NCBI GenBank assembly: GCA_030770535.1
Contig: JASVEC010000012.1
Coordinates: forward strand, 124,001-188,000
DNA length: 64,000 bases
Origin: Batkoa obscura
Taxonomy: Eukaryota; Entomophthoromycota; Entomophthoromycetes; Entomophthorales; Batkoaceae
Reading direction: 5' to 3'
Below are positions 10,840-23,416 of the stretch, one piece after another (positions within the stretch are counted from its first letter, which is position 1; every line of letters begins with the position of its first letter). A model generated the notes under the pieces. It was not told where the DNA came from, ran no database searches, and saw only the letters and a list, made by a program, of their open reading frames with translations. Made by a program: the position numbers and the translations under genes.

Positions 10840-12353
10840 ACATATTGATTAATCGTACTTCACTTTTGGATTTTTTGTAGTTAAATATCATGATTTTCGG
10901 AATAATGGTAGTATTTTTTTACAGCTTGTTAACTATTAACTATGAATATAAGGGTTTTAAGTTAATGTATGTTTCAAAGTCTCAGCTTTTACAGTAGTTA
11001 CTTTTATTTAGTACTTTATTGTTTAAATCTTTTTAGAATAGGTTAGTAATGTATAGAGTAAATAAAGAGATAAGTTATTAATATTTATAATCGTGCTTCC
11101 TAAACAACCGTTTCTTATTAAAATAAAACTTAATTTTAAATATAAATAGTATAAATTAAAACTGCTTTATTATATTATAGGTTTAATTTAATATTGAGAC
11201 ATTTAATTTTATTTATTGAATTAATGACATAGTTGTAAAAAATACACCAAAACAAACTGAACTTTACCAATTTTGGAATTTATACCACAAATATCACTGT
11301 ATAATAAAATCCTGTATTAACCTGTATTAACCTTAATGAAAAAGTAGTGATAATGTAAAGTAGAATTTAACTTAGTTTCTTTTATTCTGCCATAAGAGTA
11401 GATAATATATCATCAAAAAGTATTTTCCTTTATTGTCTATTGTTTTCTCCTATAGTTGCTATAAGACCTTTTGATTTGGATTTTATTTTGCTATTTTTTA
11501 ATATACTGCTTGCTTTAATATACAAATTTAAGATTTCAAAAAGCTTATCTTTAAAAAGATGTGAAGCATTTGTCTATATTATCTATCTATCTATCTATTT
11601 ATTTATTCTTAAAATTACTTGCTTTTCCGCTATCTCATTCAATAATTTTTTACTATGGGTTTATGCTTTTTATAGAAAAAGAATGCTTTGACCATTTTAG
11701 GTAGACTTTTTTTTAATAAAAGAATATTAATGATTCCATTATCAAACTTTGAAATAAAATATTAAAATAATTGAAATGATAAATGTTTTTTATCTACAAT
11801 GACTCAGGGATTCTTTATAACGAGTACACACTTATTTTAATAATACAATTCACGAATAGTCATTATAGAGTATTAATACTAGTGGGAAATGATACTACTA
11901 TAGTTTGTATGGCAAGGTTGGTGAATCTATTACTAGGTTTTTTCATCTTTATTTCTTTTTTACTAAAGAAATAAGTTATTGGTTGTAGTGGTATATAAAT
12001 TTTTACTTAAGTAGTATATTTTAGTAATTGTATATTTTTTTTGAGTTCATCACTTTTTCTATTTTAAGCACTATTTGAGCGGAAAAATTATCAGTAAAAT
12101 TCTTAAATAAAAAATACATTCCCTAATTTTTTACGTAACAATTCTATACCTTTACTACTTTGAATATGCTCAAAAAGAGAGATGTATATGAGAAGCATAG
12201 TGTTTTTATAATTTTTATTTTTTAAATTAAAACTAATCAAAAACATGTAGCTTTATTATAATAATTAAAATTTATTATTGATATTAATTTCCAACCAGGG
12301 AAAATTAAGAAATAAACAAAAGTGATTATACTAAGTAATCTAGAAAAAAATGC
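10840..12353. other. AT-rich intergenic stretch
   Basis: No gene supported; the open frames near 11440 and 11783 have AT-spacer composition. Contains a TATC tetranucleotide run (~11577-11602) and a worn GGGGATG element (12032-12123). Confidence 0.55.
12032..12123 (-). mobile_element. GGGGATG element, copy 7 (worn left end)
   Basis: The core TTTTAAGCACTATTTGAGCGG and right end AAAATACATTCCC are clear; the left terminal Gs are lost. Confidence 0.7.
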
Positions 12354-13025
12354 TTAAAAAGAACTGAAATAAGTATCGAAAGAAAAAGTATCCGTTGGGA
12401 TGATATCATTAGGGGTATAGTCTACACTGTAGAAATTTAAAATGTTGCTATTGTAAGGGATAGTATTAATTAATGGAAATGGAATGCTGTAATCATAGTT
12501 ATAAAGGTAGCAAAGGGGTTCATAATCATTGCTAGGAGACACGTGTAATGTAGAAGGCGAAGAATTACAGCTAAATACATTATCTTGCACTGCTTCTTGT
12601 TTTAGCTGTTTCTTTTTGGGCTTGGATCTTCCTTTAGGATATCTCAATCTTTTAATTTTACTCAGAGTGTCCTCCGAGTTAACTTTAAAATGAGGATTCT
12701 TAAATTGACACCAGGAGTCAATATTGCCATCAGGGTTTAAGTTCTTTCCATCATTAACTCGAGTAAAACCATAAAGATTAAGTTGTCGAAAAAAGGAACC
12801 AGTACTATTATTTCGAAAATGTTTAGGAAGTATCGTTTGTCCAAAAGCTGAAGTGCTATTTACTGTGAATGTTTCACCTTGACCATCCCAATTTAGTATA
12901 TCTGGATAACTTTGTTCGCTCAAAAGTCTATTAATAATATCGTTAATAACAATATTCATTAAACAATTAAATTTGTAAACTTACCTATGAAGAGTTAAAA
13001 TAAAAGGAGAAATCTTCTGTTTCAT
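12354..13025 (-). CDS. Compact HSF-type DNA-binding protein, paralog 3
   Basis: Two exons, 13025-12985 and 12927-12354, encode 204 residues. Exon 1 gives FILTLH; exon 2 continues LLSEQSYPDILNWDGQGETF, then GSFFRQLNLYGFTRV, the canonical HSF recognition helix and wing start. The intron lies at the same phase-2 position as the first intron of the other two paralogs, which fixes the start at 13025 rather than at the ATG inside the intron (12959). The LYGF motif is kept here uninterrupted, whereas the other two have an intron before LYHF/LYNF. A Lys-rich segment (KGRSKPKKK) follows and could be a nuclear signal. The tail is Tyr/Asn/Pro-rich with no leucine-type heptads. A sequence-specific transcription factor is likely; the target is unknown. 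Confidence 0.85.
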
Positions 13026-14288
13026 TGAAGAAAGTCTAAAGTCTAAAAGTGATATATCTAATTAACTTAAAGCTCCATTCAGCTATTTATATATAGGTGT
13101 CCGAGAATTGACAAAATTTTTAGGGGTTAATTAGGAACAAAGTAAACAGGACAAAATTAAATTTTTACCCCTGATTTGGAAGTAAATACAAAATAAATGA
13201 CTTGGTAAAATCATATTACTTAAAATTCCGGTTTATTTTTGATGTACTTTAACATTATATTTGAAATTACTGGTTCTTTATCTTTTTCATGTACGTCACC
13301 TTATTGAATTTATTGGATGATTTATCGACATCATAAAAAGTATAGTTATAGGAATAGGATCATTTTATAGATTACATTATAGTATTTTTGAGTACCTTAA
13401 ATTGTCAAATATTTAAACAGAACCTATACAAAAGGGTATTACAAATCATTATCATGTATCATACATAGATTTTTAAACTTTCACAATAATATAAAAGTAG
13501 AGATAAGAATTTTGAAGAATGAACAAACTTGTTCTTAAACTGGTTTGTTCAATTTTGTGAATTTAAGTTGTAGATATAAAAGTAGCGATAAAAGTTATTT
13601 TAAATAAAGGTAATTTGTATATTCTATATAAAGGAACCTTCCTTATAACACATAACATTAAATGTAATGATATGATTTAATAAAATTCATTCTTAATTTA
13701 GCTTTCGAATCATACCTTCATATTATCTAAAGACAAAATTTCTAATTATATTATTAATTTTAAGAATAATAGCGGTTTCTACTCTAATTTACTAATTTTT
13801 TGAAATATGAAGTAAAATTGTTGTCATGCTTTTTATATTCCTACTTTTTTGATTTTGTGGTTTAATTGAAACTCATATATTTCTAATTTGGATTTGAATT
13901 ATCAAAAGTTGAAGCCTTATATAATATTACAGTATCAAGTTTCATGATTTTAAACAATAGGCTAATGTCTACTTTCCTGTTCCTTTAAAAAATGACTTCT
14001 AACATCTTTTAAAGCCTTTTCACACTTAAGTCTTTAAATTTGGGACTATTATACTATCAATTTAATTTATTTTGAAGCTATGATACATTAATCTATATCA
14101 TGAAATAATAATGTTCAAAAAAATCCATTCAAAATTCAAGCCACTAGCTTAATTCTCCTATACATTATTTGGATATAGAATAAGTTATACTTTTAATAGT
14201 TCCAAGTTTTCTGGGTAATGTGAATTTTTACTAATTAATAAATTTATACTAGAAAATATTTTAAATAGTTCTAGATAGAATCAATACT

Positions 14289-14386
14289 GGGGGTGTTTTT
14301 TTTGGCTTCATCACTTTTTCCATTTTTTAAGCGCTATTTGAGTGGAAAGATTGTTAGTAAAATTCCAAACAAAAAAATATACCCCC
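14289..14386 (-). mobile_element. GGGGATG element, copy 8
   Basis: GGGGGTGTTTTTTTTGGC left, AAATATACCCCC right; complete core. Confidence 0.9.
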
Positions 14387-14860
14387 ACTATTGGGCTTCT
14401 TATATGATACGCTTCAATAATCTTTAATAACTTTCGCTAATTTTTGATTTAATAATAATTTCAATTATTTATATCATAACAACTTTAAATATTATAAAAC
14501 ATAAGGCTTATATGTTACAATAAACAAGCTATCTATGCTATAATATGTTATATTTTTCTAACAAAATTAACTTTTACAATTAAACAGATGATTTGAAATT
14601 ATAGTTTAGCTTTTTCTATTTTCGAAGTAAATAATAGGCTTCTACTTACTTATTTCCATAAAATCTCTTAGCCATATTGTATCTACTATTTCTTAGACTT
14701 TTTAAAATTATATAGTTTACATTATCCTCTAAATGATAGTATGATTGAGCTTTCTTTAATTTTTTTATATAAAATTTCGTCATTAAATGAAATAAAATGA
14801 AGATTACAATCAAAAAGTTAAATAGGTATAGTTAATAAAAATTCATTTAAACAAAATTAA

Positions 14861-14946
14861 GTGTGTGTTTTAATAATCTAACTCACGAATTTTAAATTTT
14901 AAGCTACTTAAAAATGGTCAAAATATTGAAACAAAAAAGATACTTC
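14861..14946 (+). mobile_element. Decayed GGGGATG element
   Basis: Only the right half aligns well (ACTTAAAAATGG, then TTGAAACAAAAAAGATACTTCC in two blocks); the left half is weak. Confidence 0.4.
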
Positions 14947-15389
14947 CAAATGGCTTATTAATAAAAAATGATAAATATAATCAAAGGCCATGGTTAAAAA
15001 AAGGGTAATAATAATGAGCTTTTAAAATCAAACTTAGTTTAAAAAGCTATAATTGGGTCTATTTACATTACAAATATAATCCTTGCCAAAATAAATTTGA
15101 TTACTTTACTAACAACTACTTAGTGAAGTAGTCTGTTTTGTAATTATGTTCAAACAAATTTCCACTTCGTTTAAAGTTAACCAGAGCTAGAGTTATCTAC
15201 TCATTTATTGATCAGTTTAGAGATAAAATTTGGTAGCATCTTGTATAAGTACTTGATAAGAAATTGTCACGAATTATTTGATATTATATTAAATATGGGT
15301 GTTTGCCTACTAAACATGATGGCAACCCTTAGAAGTGGCAAGTTTTATTTACATTTTTGCTTTGATTAACTTTCGTGAAAAAATATACA

Positions 15390-15600
15390 GGTACAACTGT
15401 TTCAACGCTATTTATTGCGAACTAACTATTGATGATTTTTAGAGCCAGTTCTCTGTTTATCTAGTTTATTTAGTTTATTTAAAGCCTAATTTTATAAATT
15501 ATCTAGATTTTGACTGAATTTATTCGAAAATAAACCGTTACATATACTACATTAGAGTTACAGCAATTGCAAACTTATGTACAAACTATCCATATAATTT
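15390..15600 (+). repeat. Low-copy dispersed repeat, diverged copy
   Basis: Weak block-wise similarity to 5262-5480 and 18020-18330 (CTGTT-rich start, AAAGCCTAA, then AAATAAAC-GTTA). Confidence 0.35.
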
Positions 15601-16048
15601 CAATAAAAAGCTTATATTTAACAAAGTCATTTTGTATTTATTAGATATAATAATTGGTATTGTCAAACTTAGATATGCTTTTTGTTAACTGCGTTAATGG
15701 GCTATTAACTATATGCCACCAAATAAATAAATATTCAATATTTTAATTTATTAGCATCAATAAATTATTATACGAAGAGCGAATATATTAATACTATTGT
15801 AAAGTGTTTTGATATAATCATAATCAATAATATGTATGGCTATAGATTTAATGTCTATAAGTTTCAATTTTCCAATATTTGATAGAATCATAAAATCTAT
15901 TATATTTTCATGATTTTTTTATTTAAATTAATATGTTAAAAAATGTCAAAATATAATACAATAAAATAGTACGATTTTAAATGCAAAAATAATATTAAAT
16001 AATTAACTTGTTATTTAATGTATTATATATATAATAAAATGCAAATAT

Positions 16049-17792
16049 TTAAAAGTTTTCTAAAAAAACGAATTAGTAAATGAATATAACTAAAAATTTT
16101 AACTTACCTTTTCCAAAATAAAACTTAGTGCCATTTTCATCTGGCTGATTATATTTGTTGGCAGCATTGTTCAACTGAGTAGACAAAATCCTAGGTCCGC
16201 AGAAAAAGACGCCAATATCAGTGGCTGGGTGAATATGACAAAGCCCAGTAAAAAGTTGATCCAAATTGGGACGTCCATAATGAGTCGGAGAACGTAATCC
16301 AGTTACTGCGTCTTGATGACCTTCTTGATCATTAAGGATAATATTTGCTGCTTCATCAGCCTTCAATCTACCAGTTAAATAAGTATGAATTTCTATAAAC
16401 TGCTGAATATCTTCTTCTTCTATAGCCTTCAATAAATCTTGAAACCATTCAAATGCCTACTATATAAATATTTATTTTTAAATGAAACTATATAATAAAT
16501 TACTTCTTTATCTCTACAAATCCATATAAAATATACTTTAGATAGCCTAGTTTTACTTTGGGGATAATTAACACGATACCTAAATTCAGAATAAATATTT
16601 GATTAATTATTCATTAAAAATATTACCATATAGATTTTAAAATCGAAGCAAAAGGAGTTACACCAATGCCAGCACCAACTAAAACGGCTACTTCATATTT
16701 GAACACGTCTTCAGAGGCAGAGCCAAATGGGCCATCCACCATAACTCTAGGCAAAACAGTGGATATGGAACTATTAGCTGTGTCACCATCACCCAAATCA
16801 CAGCCTAAAGATTTAGCCAAAGCAGTAGTAAAATTACCTACTACACGAACGTGCACTGATATATAATCTTCTTCTGGAGCAGACGTTAGTGTGAAAGGAT
16901 GCCATTGATGTAATGATACTGCGGGGCAACATAAAAATATCCATTGCCCAGCTTGTGTTTTTATCCCTTCTTTTTTCATTTGAATTTCTACTACGTTACT
17001 AGGGTGCAATACAACTTTGGATACCACGGTATGTTGGAATCCACGCAACTCTCTCAAAATACGCTCAACTAAATATAAAATTCCAGATAAAATCCAATAT
17101 TTATAAAATGAACCTCCATCTTTACAAAAGGGCGGACCATCTGGTTTTACTAAACAATAAACTCCATGAATCGAAAAACCAAAGAAGTAAACAGCAAATA
17201 GATGATGTGTATACCAAAACACTTCGAAATACTTCATCCTTACTTTGTTTAATGCAGTCGCTACTATTAATATCAATGCGAGTAACATAAGATGACCAGT
17301 CCATCCAGGTCCAGTAACGAAAGAATAAAAGGCCCAAGATGGCCCATTTTCAATTTTAACAGATAATTGGTAAAAGTTTACATAATGAGCGAATGTATGT
17401 AATAAAGAGAAGAATAGGATCGTCCATCCACAAATTTTATGAAATTCGACATTTTGATCAAATGGAATTACTCTTCCTAAAGGAGTAATACGCATTAAAG
17501 ATATCAAATTTCGGCACATAGGTAGCATTATGATTCCAGTATCCACATGTAAGTTGATTGCACTAGCACGAGCTATTGGTAATGTAATCCCTAACAAACC
17601 TCTTGCTACAGTAAACCTTTCGTCATAATAAAATTTTATGAAACCAACGGTAAACATTACAATTTGGGAAATAATCCATAACACGAAAAATATTACTGTC
17701 AAACCTTCATTTACCATCCATTTATCAAGCCTTTGGCGCCAGTTTGGTACAAACAAAGTTGGCTGAGGGTATCTTGCATAAGGATCTAACAT
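16049..17792 (-). CDS. nox: NADPH oxidase (NoxA/NoxB-type), superoxide-generating
   Basis: Four exons (17792-16627, 16579-16504, 16456-16108, 16059-16049) encode 533 residues. The enzyme moves electrons from NADPH through FAD and two haems to oxygen across a membrane. Visible parts in order: multi-pass N-terminal half with the haem histidines in EFHKICGW, LHTFAHYV and YTHHLF plus SIHGVY; FAD-binding HPFTLTSAPEEDY; NADPH-binding VGAGIGVTPFASIL; WICRDKE; LTGRLKADEA; IGVFFCGP; and the invariant end FGKENF. The last exon is only 11 nt and supplies that end. No EF-hands precede the membrane part, so it is not a NoxC/Nox5-type; the short N-terminus fits NoxA-type enzymes controlled by NoxR and Rac. 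In fungi these act in development and hyphal signalling. A ferric reductase is excluded by the long NOX-specific insert. Confidence 0.95.
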
Positions 17793-18019
17793 TGCTTTTA
17801 TTAAATAGAAAAAAATAAAAAAATCAATAACATTTTTTTCTTATGGGTTTTGTTTGATTTTAAATAGCGTTATACAACTGTTAATATTATTTGTTTGTTT
17901 TTATTAACAGAAAAATTCCTTGAATTTAGTCTAAATCTGTTAGTTTAATTTTGAACCATTATTTTTAAGTAACTAACAGCATTAAAAATTTAACAATATA
18001 AAATCTATTCAACTACCGT

Positions 18020-18330
18020 TGCTTTGTGTGTTTGCCCCTTTGATCTTATTTTTTTATACAGCTGTTGCGGTTTTATTGCAATCTAATTAGTGGTGGTTTT
18101 TTGAGATAATTATTTGGGGATGTATTTTTTTGTTTAAGAATTTTACTAACAATTTTTCCGCTCAAATAGCACTTAAAAAATGGAAAAAGCAATGAAACCA
18201 AAAAAACATCCCCATTTACTTATTGGTTTTTCGAAGCCTGACTCTTATATTATAGCTTGATTTTGGCTAACTTTTACGCTTGAATGAATGGTTAATTGTG
18301 TTGTAAGAGAGTTGCAGCAGCAGTAATCAC
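18020..18330 (+). repeat. Low-copy dispersed repeat, occupied copy
   Basis: Matches 5262-5480 on both sides of the GGGGATG element at 18116-18213; removal of the element and one ATTT recreates the 5-kb arrangement. Confidence 0.6.
18116..18213 (+). mobile_element. GGGGATG element, copy 9
   Basis: GGGGATGTATTTTTTTG left, AAAAAACATCCCC right, ATTT on both sides; empty site at ~5330. Confidence 0.92.
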
Positions 18331-19584
18331 TTTCCTCATGCTCTGCGAATAAACCAGATCTTATTAAGTAAGTAATTGGACTATCTTAATAAACTTACAT
18401 TTTTTTGAAAAATGTTTAAAACTCTGGTGGTTTAACAATTATAAGCAAGAAACATTTAAAACTAAACAAAGTACTACAAATTTCTAGTATTTTGCTCAGT
18501 TTTTGTTTGCAGTTGCCAACGGTTGGAGTTTTAGACATTTTTCAAAAAGCTGTGTTGGTTTTTTATAAAGACAATGCCCTAAAATTAAAACAATTTAGTT
18601 TAAGATCTTTTTAACATTACTGTCAATCTAGAAAATAATGTTTAAAGCTATTTAGTCACTGTTTTCATTTTATCAAAATGTTTATTGTGAGTTTAATTTT
18701 AACTCAAATGGAATTTGTCTTTAATGAAATATTTTTATACTTACTTTTTCCAAGTAAACATGAATTTTTTGATAAAGACGTTGAGCTAGACTTATAAATT
18801 TATCTAATTTATAACAAAATACTCTTCTCTGATATTTTAAGTACTTTAGCATTTTGCTTTTCAATATAGTCACTCATATACTTATTAGTTATTATATCTA
18901 TATAATCTATTATTATCGTATTTTATTATGATTACTTTGATCGTTTATGTGTAAATCGTCTGATATTTATAAAAAAATTCAATTTGGTTCTATTTAATTC
19001 AATGTGACTATAGATTATTGCTTTTATTACTAATACAACAAACTTTAAACAACTATAATTAGTATAGTTTAAAAATTAATCAAACTTGTATTATGCTGCT
19101 TTTTTATAAGCTTGTATTAGACTAATATGAGATAATTTAAACAAAATCAAGCTTAAAAATATAAGCTATTTTTTATCAAAACAAGGATAGCTACTGCACC
19201 TGAGAGATATATTTTATTTTAAAATTATAAGAGCTCAAAAGCTGAATATTAAACTCCAAAACAAAAAAGTACCGCAGTAGCCATTTTAGCTTAGACTTAG
19301 TGCTCTTACAGTGTTAACTAAATGTAATTTGTAGTTGTTTTAAAATCCTTGTAAGTTAACCCTAGTGATTTATTAGTCAAAATAAAAATTAATCAAGTGG
19401 TGATAAATAGAAAGGCCTTGGATAGACTGGTCCAAGGAAACGTTTAGAAAATAATTTAAGAAACGCTTAACAAGGAATTTTATACAATTTTATTTATCTA
19501 TTTTCATATTCTTAATTTGACTAAAATGGACATTGTAATTTATGTTTTGAGTATTGATTTAAATACTGCATATTTTGCGTTTTT

Positions 19585-19685
19585 ATAAGGAGGTGTATTT
19601 ATGCTGAAGTTTTTTATTTGTTATAGTTGTATTTTTATCCAATTTTGAAACCCCATAAAAAACTTTGGCATAAATACACTTATAT
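19585..19685. mobile_element. Short inverted-repeat element, GTGTATTTATG type
   Basis: GTGTATTTATGCTGAAGTTT on the left is mirrored by the inverse of AAACTTTGGCATAAATACAC on the right, ~25-bp arms, ~100 bp in all. Different family from the GGGGATG elements. Confidence 0.7.
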
Positions 19686-19889
19686 TAATTTGACTATTTT
19701 CATTTGTCTTATGATTCTAACAAAAATTAAATTTATTACCAAGAATTAAAATCTTTTGAATTATTTTTGTTGTAAAATTCAATTGAAAAAGGAACAAGAT
19801 GACTAGGTTAACCAAATTCCAGAAAGTACAGCTAATAAAAGTAAATATAATCCAAAAACAAGAGTCAATATTTACCTTTGATATAGGAA

Positions 19890-22303
19890 ATGGAAAGAAC
19901 TATACCAGTGTATTTAGTTGTTAATTTAAAAAATGTCATAAGGGAGATAAATTCGAATTATAGTACAAATTTTCTTTCGACGGGATTAAAGAAAGAGCTT
20001 GTAGAAAGAATTCTTGAGTACTATAAAAGTTTTGTAGAGACTGAACCTCACGCCAGTGTTATGGAATTAAGGAAAATAATTAAAGACCAAGGTCCCAATG
20101 TGTAAGTTTGGAATTGTTTTTTAGTATTTAATAATTATTTTAAAATAGGAATCCTCCTATCAATTATCATCACAATAATCTATCAAGTGTAAACAATGGA
20201 GCTCAACAACCTATAAGGCCACAGTACCAAGGCTATTTAAACCCTCCAATGAAAATTACATCTAAACCAAGCCCAATTAATGGTAAGATATAGCTGAATA
20301 TATTATTAATAGCTCATTTTCTTTTAGTTTTTAGACTAAGTCCTTCGCAGCTCAACTCATTTAAAAATACTGTATTTTATTCTTTAATAAATCCAGTTGA
20401 TCCTCATACATTTTGTCCTAGTAAGCAATTAGTTGAAAATGAAATTCAAGTGCTAATAGATTCACTTTTGAAGGTAATAGCGATAGACATTCCGTCGTTT
20501 TTCAAATCAAGCTTAATGATGAGATGATCAAATTTCTATCGTAAGTATCTACAATTTCAAGAAACATATTATTTATTCCGATTATAGAACTCCTGGAGAT
20601 AATTACAAGCCTGGGATAAAGCTTTTATGTGCTCAAGTTTCTGATTTCTCTCCCATGACACAAACATCTAATTGTACAAAAGTTAGCCTAAAGTATCCTC
20701 ATGTATCCGAGCTTTATGTAAATGGAACCAAGATTGCTTCAGTAATATTTAGTTAGCAAGTCTCATAATCACTTTAACCTTTATAGAATATTAGAGGTAA
20801 AAAAAACAAAGCAGATTCTGTACGCGCCCCAGATTTAAACCCATACCTTAAATTGGTATCTGGATTCGGGAACCATATTGAGTTAATTTATATGAATTTA
20901 TCTGAGGTTTTTACATTTAATATTATAAAAAATAGTCTAACAATAGTAGTCTCTGGTAATGGTACCGTTTTTAGTAAAAAATATTAACATCGATTCAATT
21001 ATCAAAGACATAGTAGAAAAAAAATCAATGAGTAAAGAAAAGGTTTTCCAACAATGTAAGATAATAATAAAATTTATATAGCCATTACTAATTGTTAAAG
21101 TGTTTAATAAAAAAGAAGATGACATTGAAGCAACGGTCGAACTCTCACTTAGATGTCCGGTAATTAAAAATAACCAAATAATTTAGAAACCAATTTAATA
21201 TATAAAAGCTTTTATTTAATAGAATCAAAGAACCATTCCGTTCTAAAAATTGTGTGCATGCTCAGTGCTTTGATGCTTATAATTTTCTAGAAATGAATGA
21301 ACAAATGGAAACATGGGAGTGTCCAGTTTGTCAAAAATATATAAATCCCTGGGAAGATTTCATTAGAGACAATTTTTTCATGGAAATACTGCAAAACACT
21401 CCAGAAGATGCTGAAAGTGTTTTCTTGGAGCCTAATGGCGCTTGGTCTTTAAAAACAGATAAGAAATCGGATGACAAAAGGACATCTTCAAAGGCCCTAC
21501 TAGAAGAAATTACTGTTGAAAAAAAGGCTTATATTGAAGAAGTAGACTTGTTATCGTCATCTGACCCTTCATGTAGTGGGCGCGATATCGAAAATAACCA
21601 AACTAATAATTTGGTTCTACCTGGAGAATTCCCGGCCCCTGAAAATAATCCAGTCGATACAATAATTGACCTTACCTTAAGTGATGATGAAACAGGGCTC
21701 GACCCTCCTTCAGTTAATGCTGGCCAAAGTAATACACCGAGTAAGATAAATGGACACGAAGAAAATATAGCTCAGGAAGTTGGTACATCTAATATTTTAA
21801 AAAATGACACACCTTCTAAAATTCCTAGGAGGGCAACAACGCCAGAGCTTTTTTCAAATTCTTACGTTAATGTCACAGGGGATTCGTTCAGCACTGTTGA
21901 ACAGGGTCTTCAAACAAGTGTAAACCAGAATACGAGTACATTACAAACAATCACACGGCAACTCTACCCACAAAACACCTCAAATACCTATAATGTACCC
22001 AATAATGGCTTTAGTACCTATTATACTCCCAACATTCAGTATCAGCTACAACCAAGGCCCAATTATATGAAGTATAGTAATCACAATACATATACCCCGC
22101 ATCAACCAAGTGGTTACAATGGTAGCTATACCATGGCACCAATACAAAGCAGGTACACTAGGATCATACCGACTGCAGCTCCTCTTATCAATCAATATGT
22201 AAAGAATAAGGAAACATTTTATAATGATCGTCCTCCCCAAAACTCTACTTATCCACCACAGCCTCCAAGTTCTAATCCATATACAGCAACCAGGGACCTT
22301 TAA
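19890..22303 (+). CDS. SIZ1-like: SUMO E3 ligase, Siz/PIAS family
   Basis: Nine exons: 19890-20101, 20149-20282, 20328-20420, 20474-20540, 20588-20741, 20787-20906, 20950-21055, 21101-21159, 21209-22303; 679 residues. It transfers SUMO from Ubc9 to substrates in the nucleus. Domains: SAP-like helix pair at about 10-45 (STGLKKELVERILEYY), a PINIT region from about 130 (FRLSPSQL, later VSELYVNG and NIRGKKNKA), then the SP-RING near 315-365 with LRCPLLFNRIKEPF, NCVHAQCFD and TWECPVCQKYINPWE. TIIDLTLSDDE further on is a textbook SUMO-interacting motif. The C-terminal 150 residues are Asn/Tyr/Pro/Gln-rich and disordered. Three introns (before 20474, 21101 and 21209) keep frame only with AAG acceptors; with TAG acceptors the PINIT and SP-RING would be broken. 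Confidence 0.93.
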
Positions 22304-22964
22304 TTTGACATCTAATAATTATTTACTTAAGTCTTTTATTCTAATATCTTAAACTCTATCTCAATCAAAAGTAAAATATGCGCTTTATAGATTTATACTG
22401 TATAGTTTTTTCTCTTTATCAATATTTCTAAAATTAATGTTAAACAATCGATACATTTACTATAGACTTACACCTAATATCATTTTTTGACGTCTAAAAA
22501 GAATAGGGTGCTTTGCTTGTTTAAACTGTATTCTTTATAGTTCATATTATATATTATACAATAAGGAACTAGGATAGTTTAAATAGCTTGTTGAAATTCA
22601 GTCTTTCACAAATTTTTATATTTTAAAATTATAAATTATTTTTAATAGTAGTTAAAAAACAACCAAAAGTCGTAAAAACAAGTTGGTCTTTTTATTTAAT
22701 ATAGGTTCTAAATTTTATTAAGTTTTATTATAGTGCAATATTTATTATAATATTTTGGAATTTAAATTTTTACGTAAAACATGTTAATATTGAACATTAA
22801 ATCAAATACAAACAATCAATAGTTTAGTTGGATTTTAAAACCATTGGTTAAAAAAATTGCTCTACTAATTATTAAAGATACAATAGTATCAATAATCACA
22901 AAATTTATTTTCTTGATAATTTTTTGTCAAAAACAAAAATAAATAACTATAAATACAGACATAT
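22304..22964. other. AT-rich intergenic stretch
   Basis: Nothing recognisable between the SUMO-ligase stop and the repeat block starting at 22965. Confidence 0.6.
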
Positions 22965-23063
22965 GGGGGTGTTTTTTTTGGCTTCATTATTTTTTACATT
23001 TTTTAAGCACTATTTGAGTGGAAAGATTATTAGTAAAAATTTTAAACAAAAAAATACATCCAC
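22965..23063 (-). mobile_element. GGGGATG element, copy 10
   Basis: GGGGGTGTTTTTTTTGGC left, AAATACATCCAC right, ATAT both sides. The right-hand ATAT is also the left flank of the 3.3-kb transposon, so the two are separated by four bases only. Confidence 0.92.
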
Positions 23064-23416
23064 ATATGGGGATGTCCGAATTGGTTTCAGAATTTAGTTA
23101 AAAATTAATCCAATTTTAAGTTTTTAAATTTATGTCTTTAATGTATGATTAGCTAAATTTAAAAAGCTTAAAATTAAATATAAATTTAACTTAAAAGACT
23201 TATTTTAATTCTTTTACTCTTTTTAAATTTTAAATTTTTTTAATTGTATGTTTTATATTATTTCTATTAAACGTTTAATAGATATAGAATATACAATACA
23301 TATATACATAGCTATTTGGCTTTACTTTTTATTAAAGTAAAAACAAAATGCAAGCTTTTTGACTAAACTTCGAAATGGAATTTCTAAAAATTTTAACACA
23401 ATAGGGAGAAGCACAC

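Larger units (their letters stand above)
13026..16048. other. 3-kb AT-rich intergenic stretch
   Basis: No gene found on either strand. Holds a GGGGATG element at 14289-14386, a decayed one at 14861-14946, and a third copy of the dispersed repeat at about 15390-15600. Confidence 0.55.
17793..19889. other. AT-rich intergenic stretch with repeats
   Basis: Contains a dispersed repeat interrupted by a GGGGATG element (18116-18213), a hairpin element at 19585-19685, and a possible ~100-bp inverted pair near 19189-19288 (GCTACTGC ends). No gene supported. Confidence 0.55.

Noticed and set aside
11440-11974. Hydrophobic frames as membrane proteins
   Set aside because: Phe/Ile/Leu-rich translation is what AT-rich spacer gives; no conserved features.
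20401-20480. Frame shift in the SUMO ligase PINIT domain
   Set aside because: An intron 20421-20473 with GTAAGC donor and AAG acceptor restores the frame.
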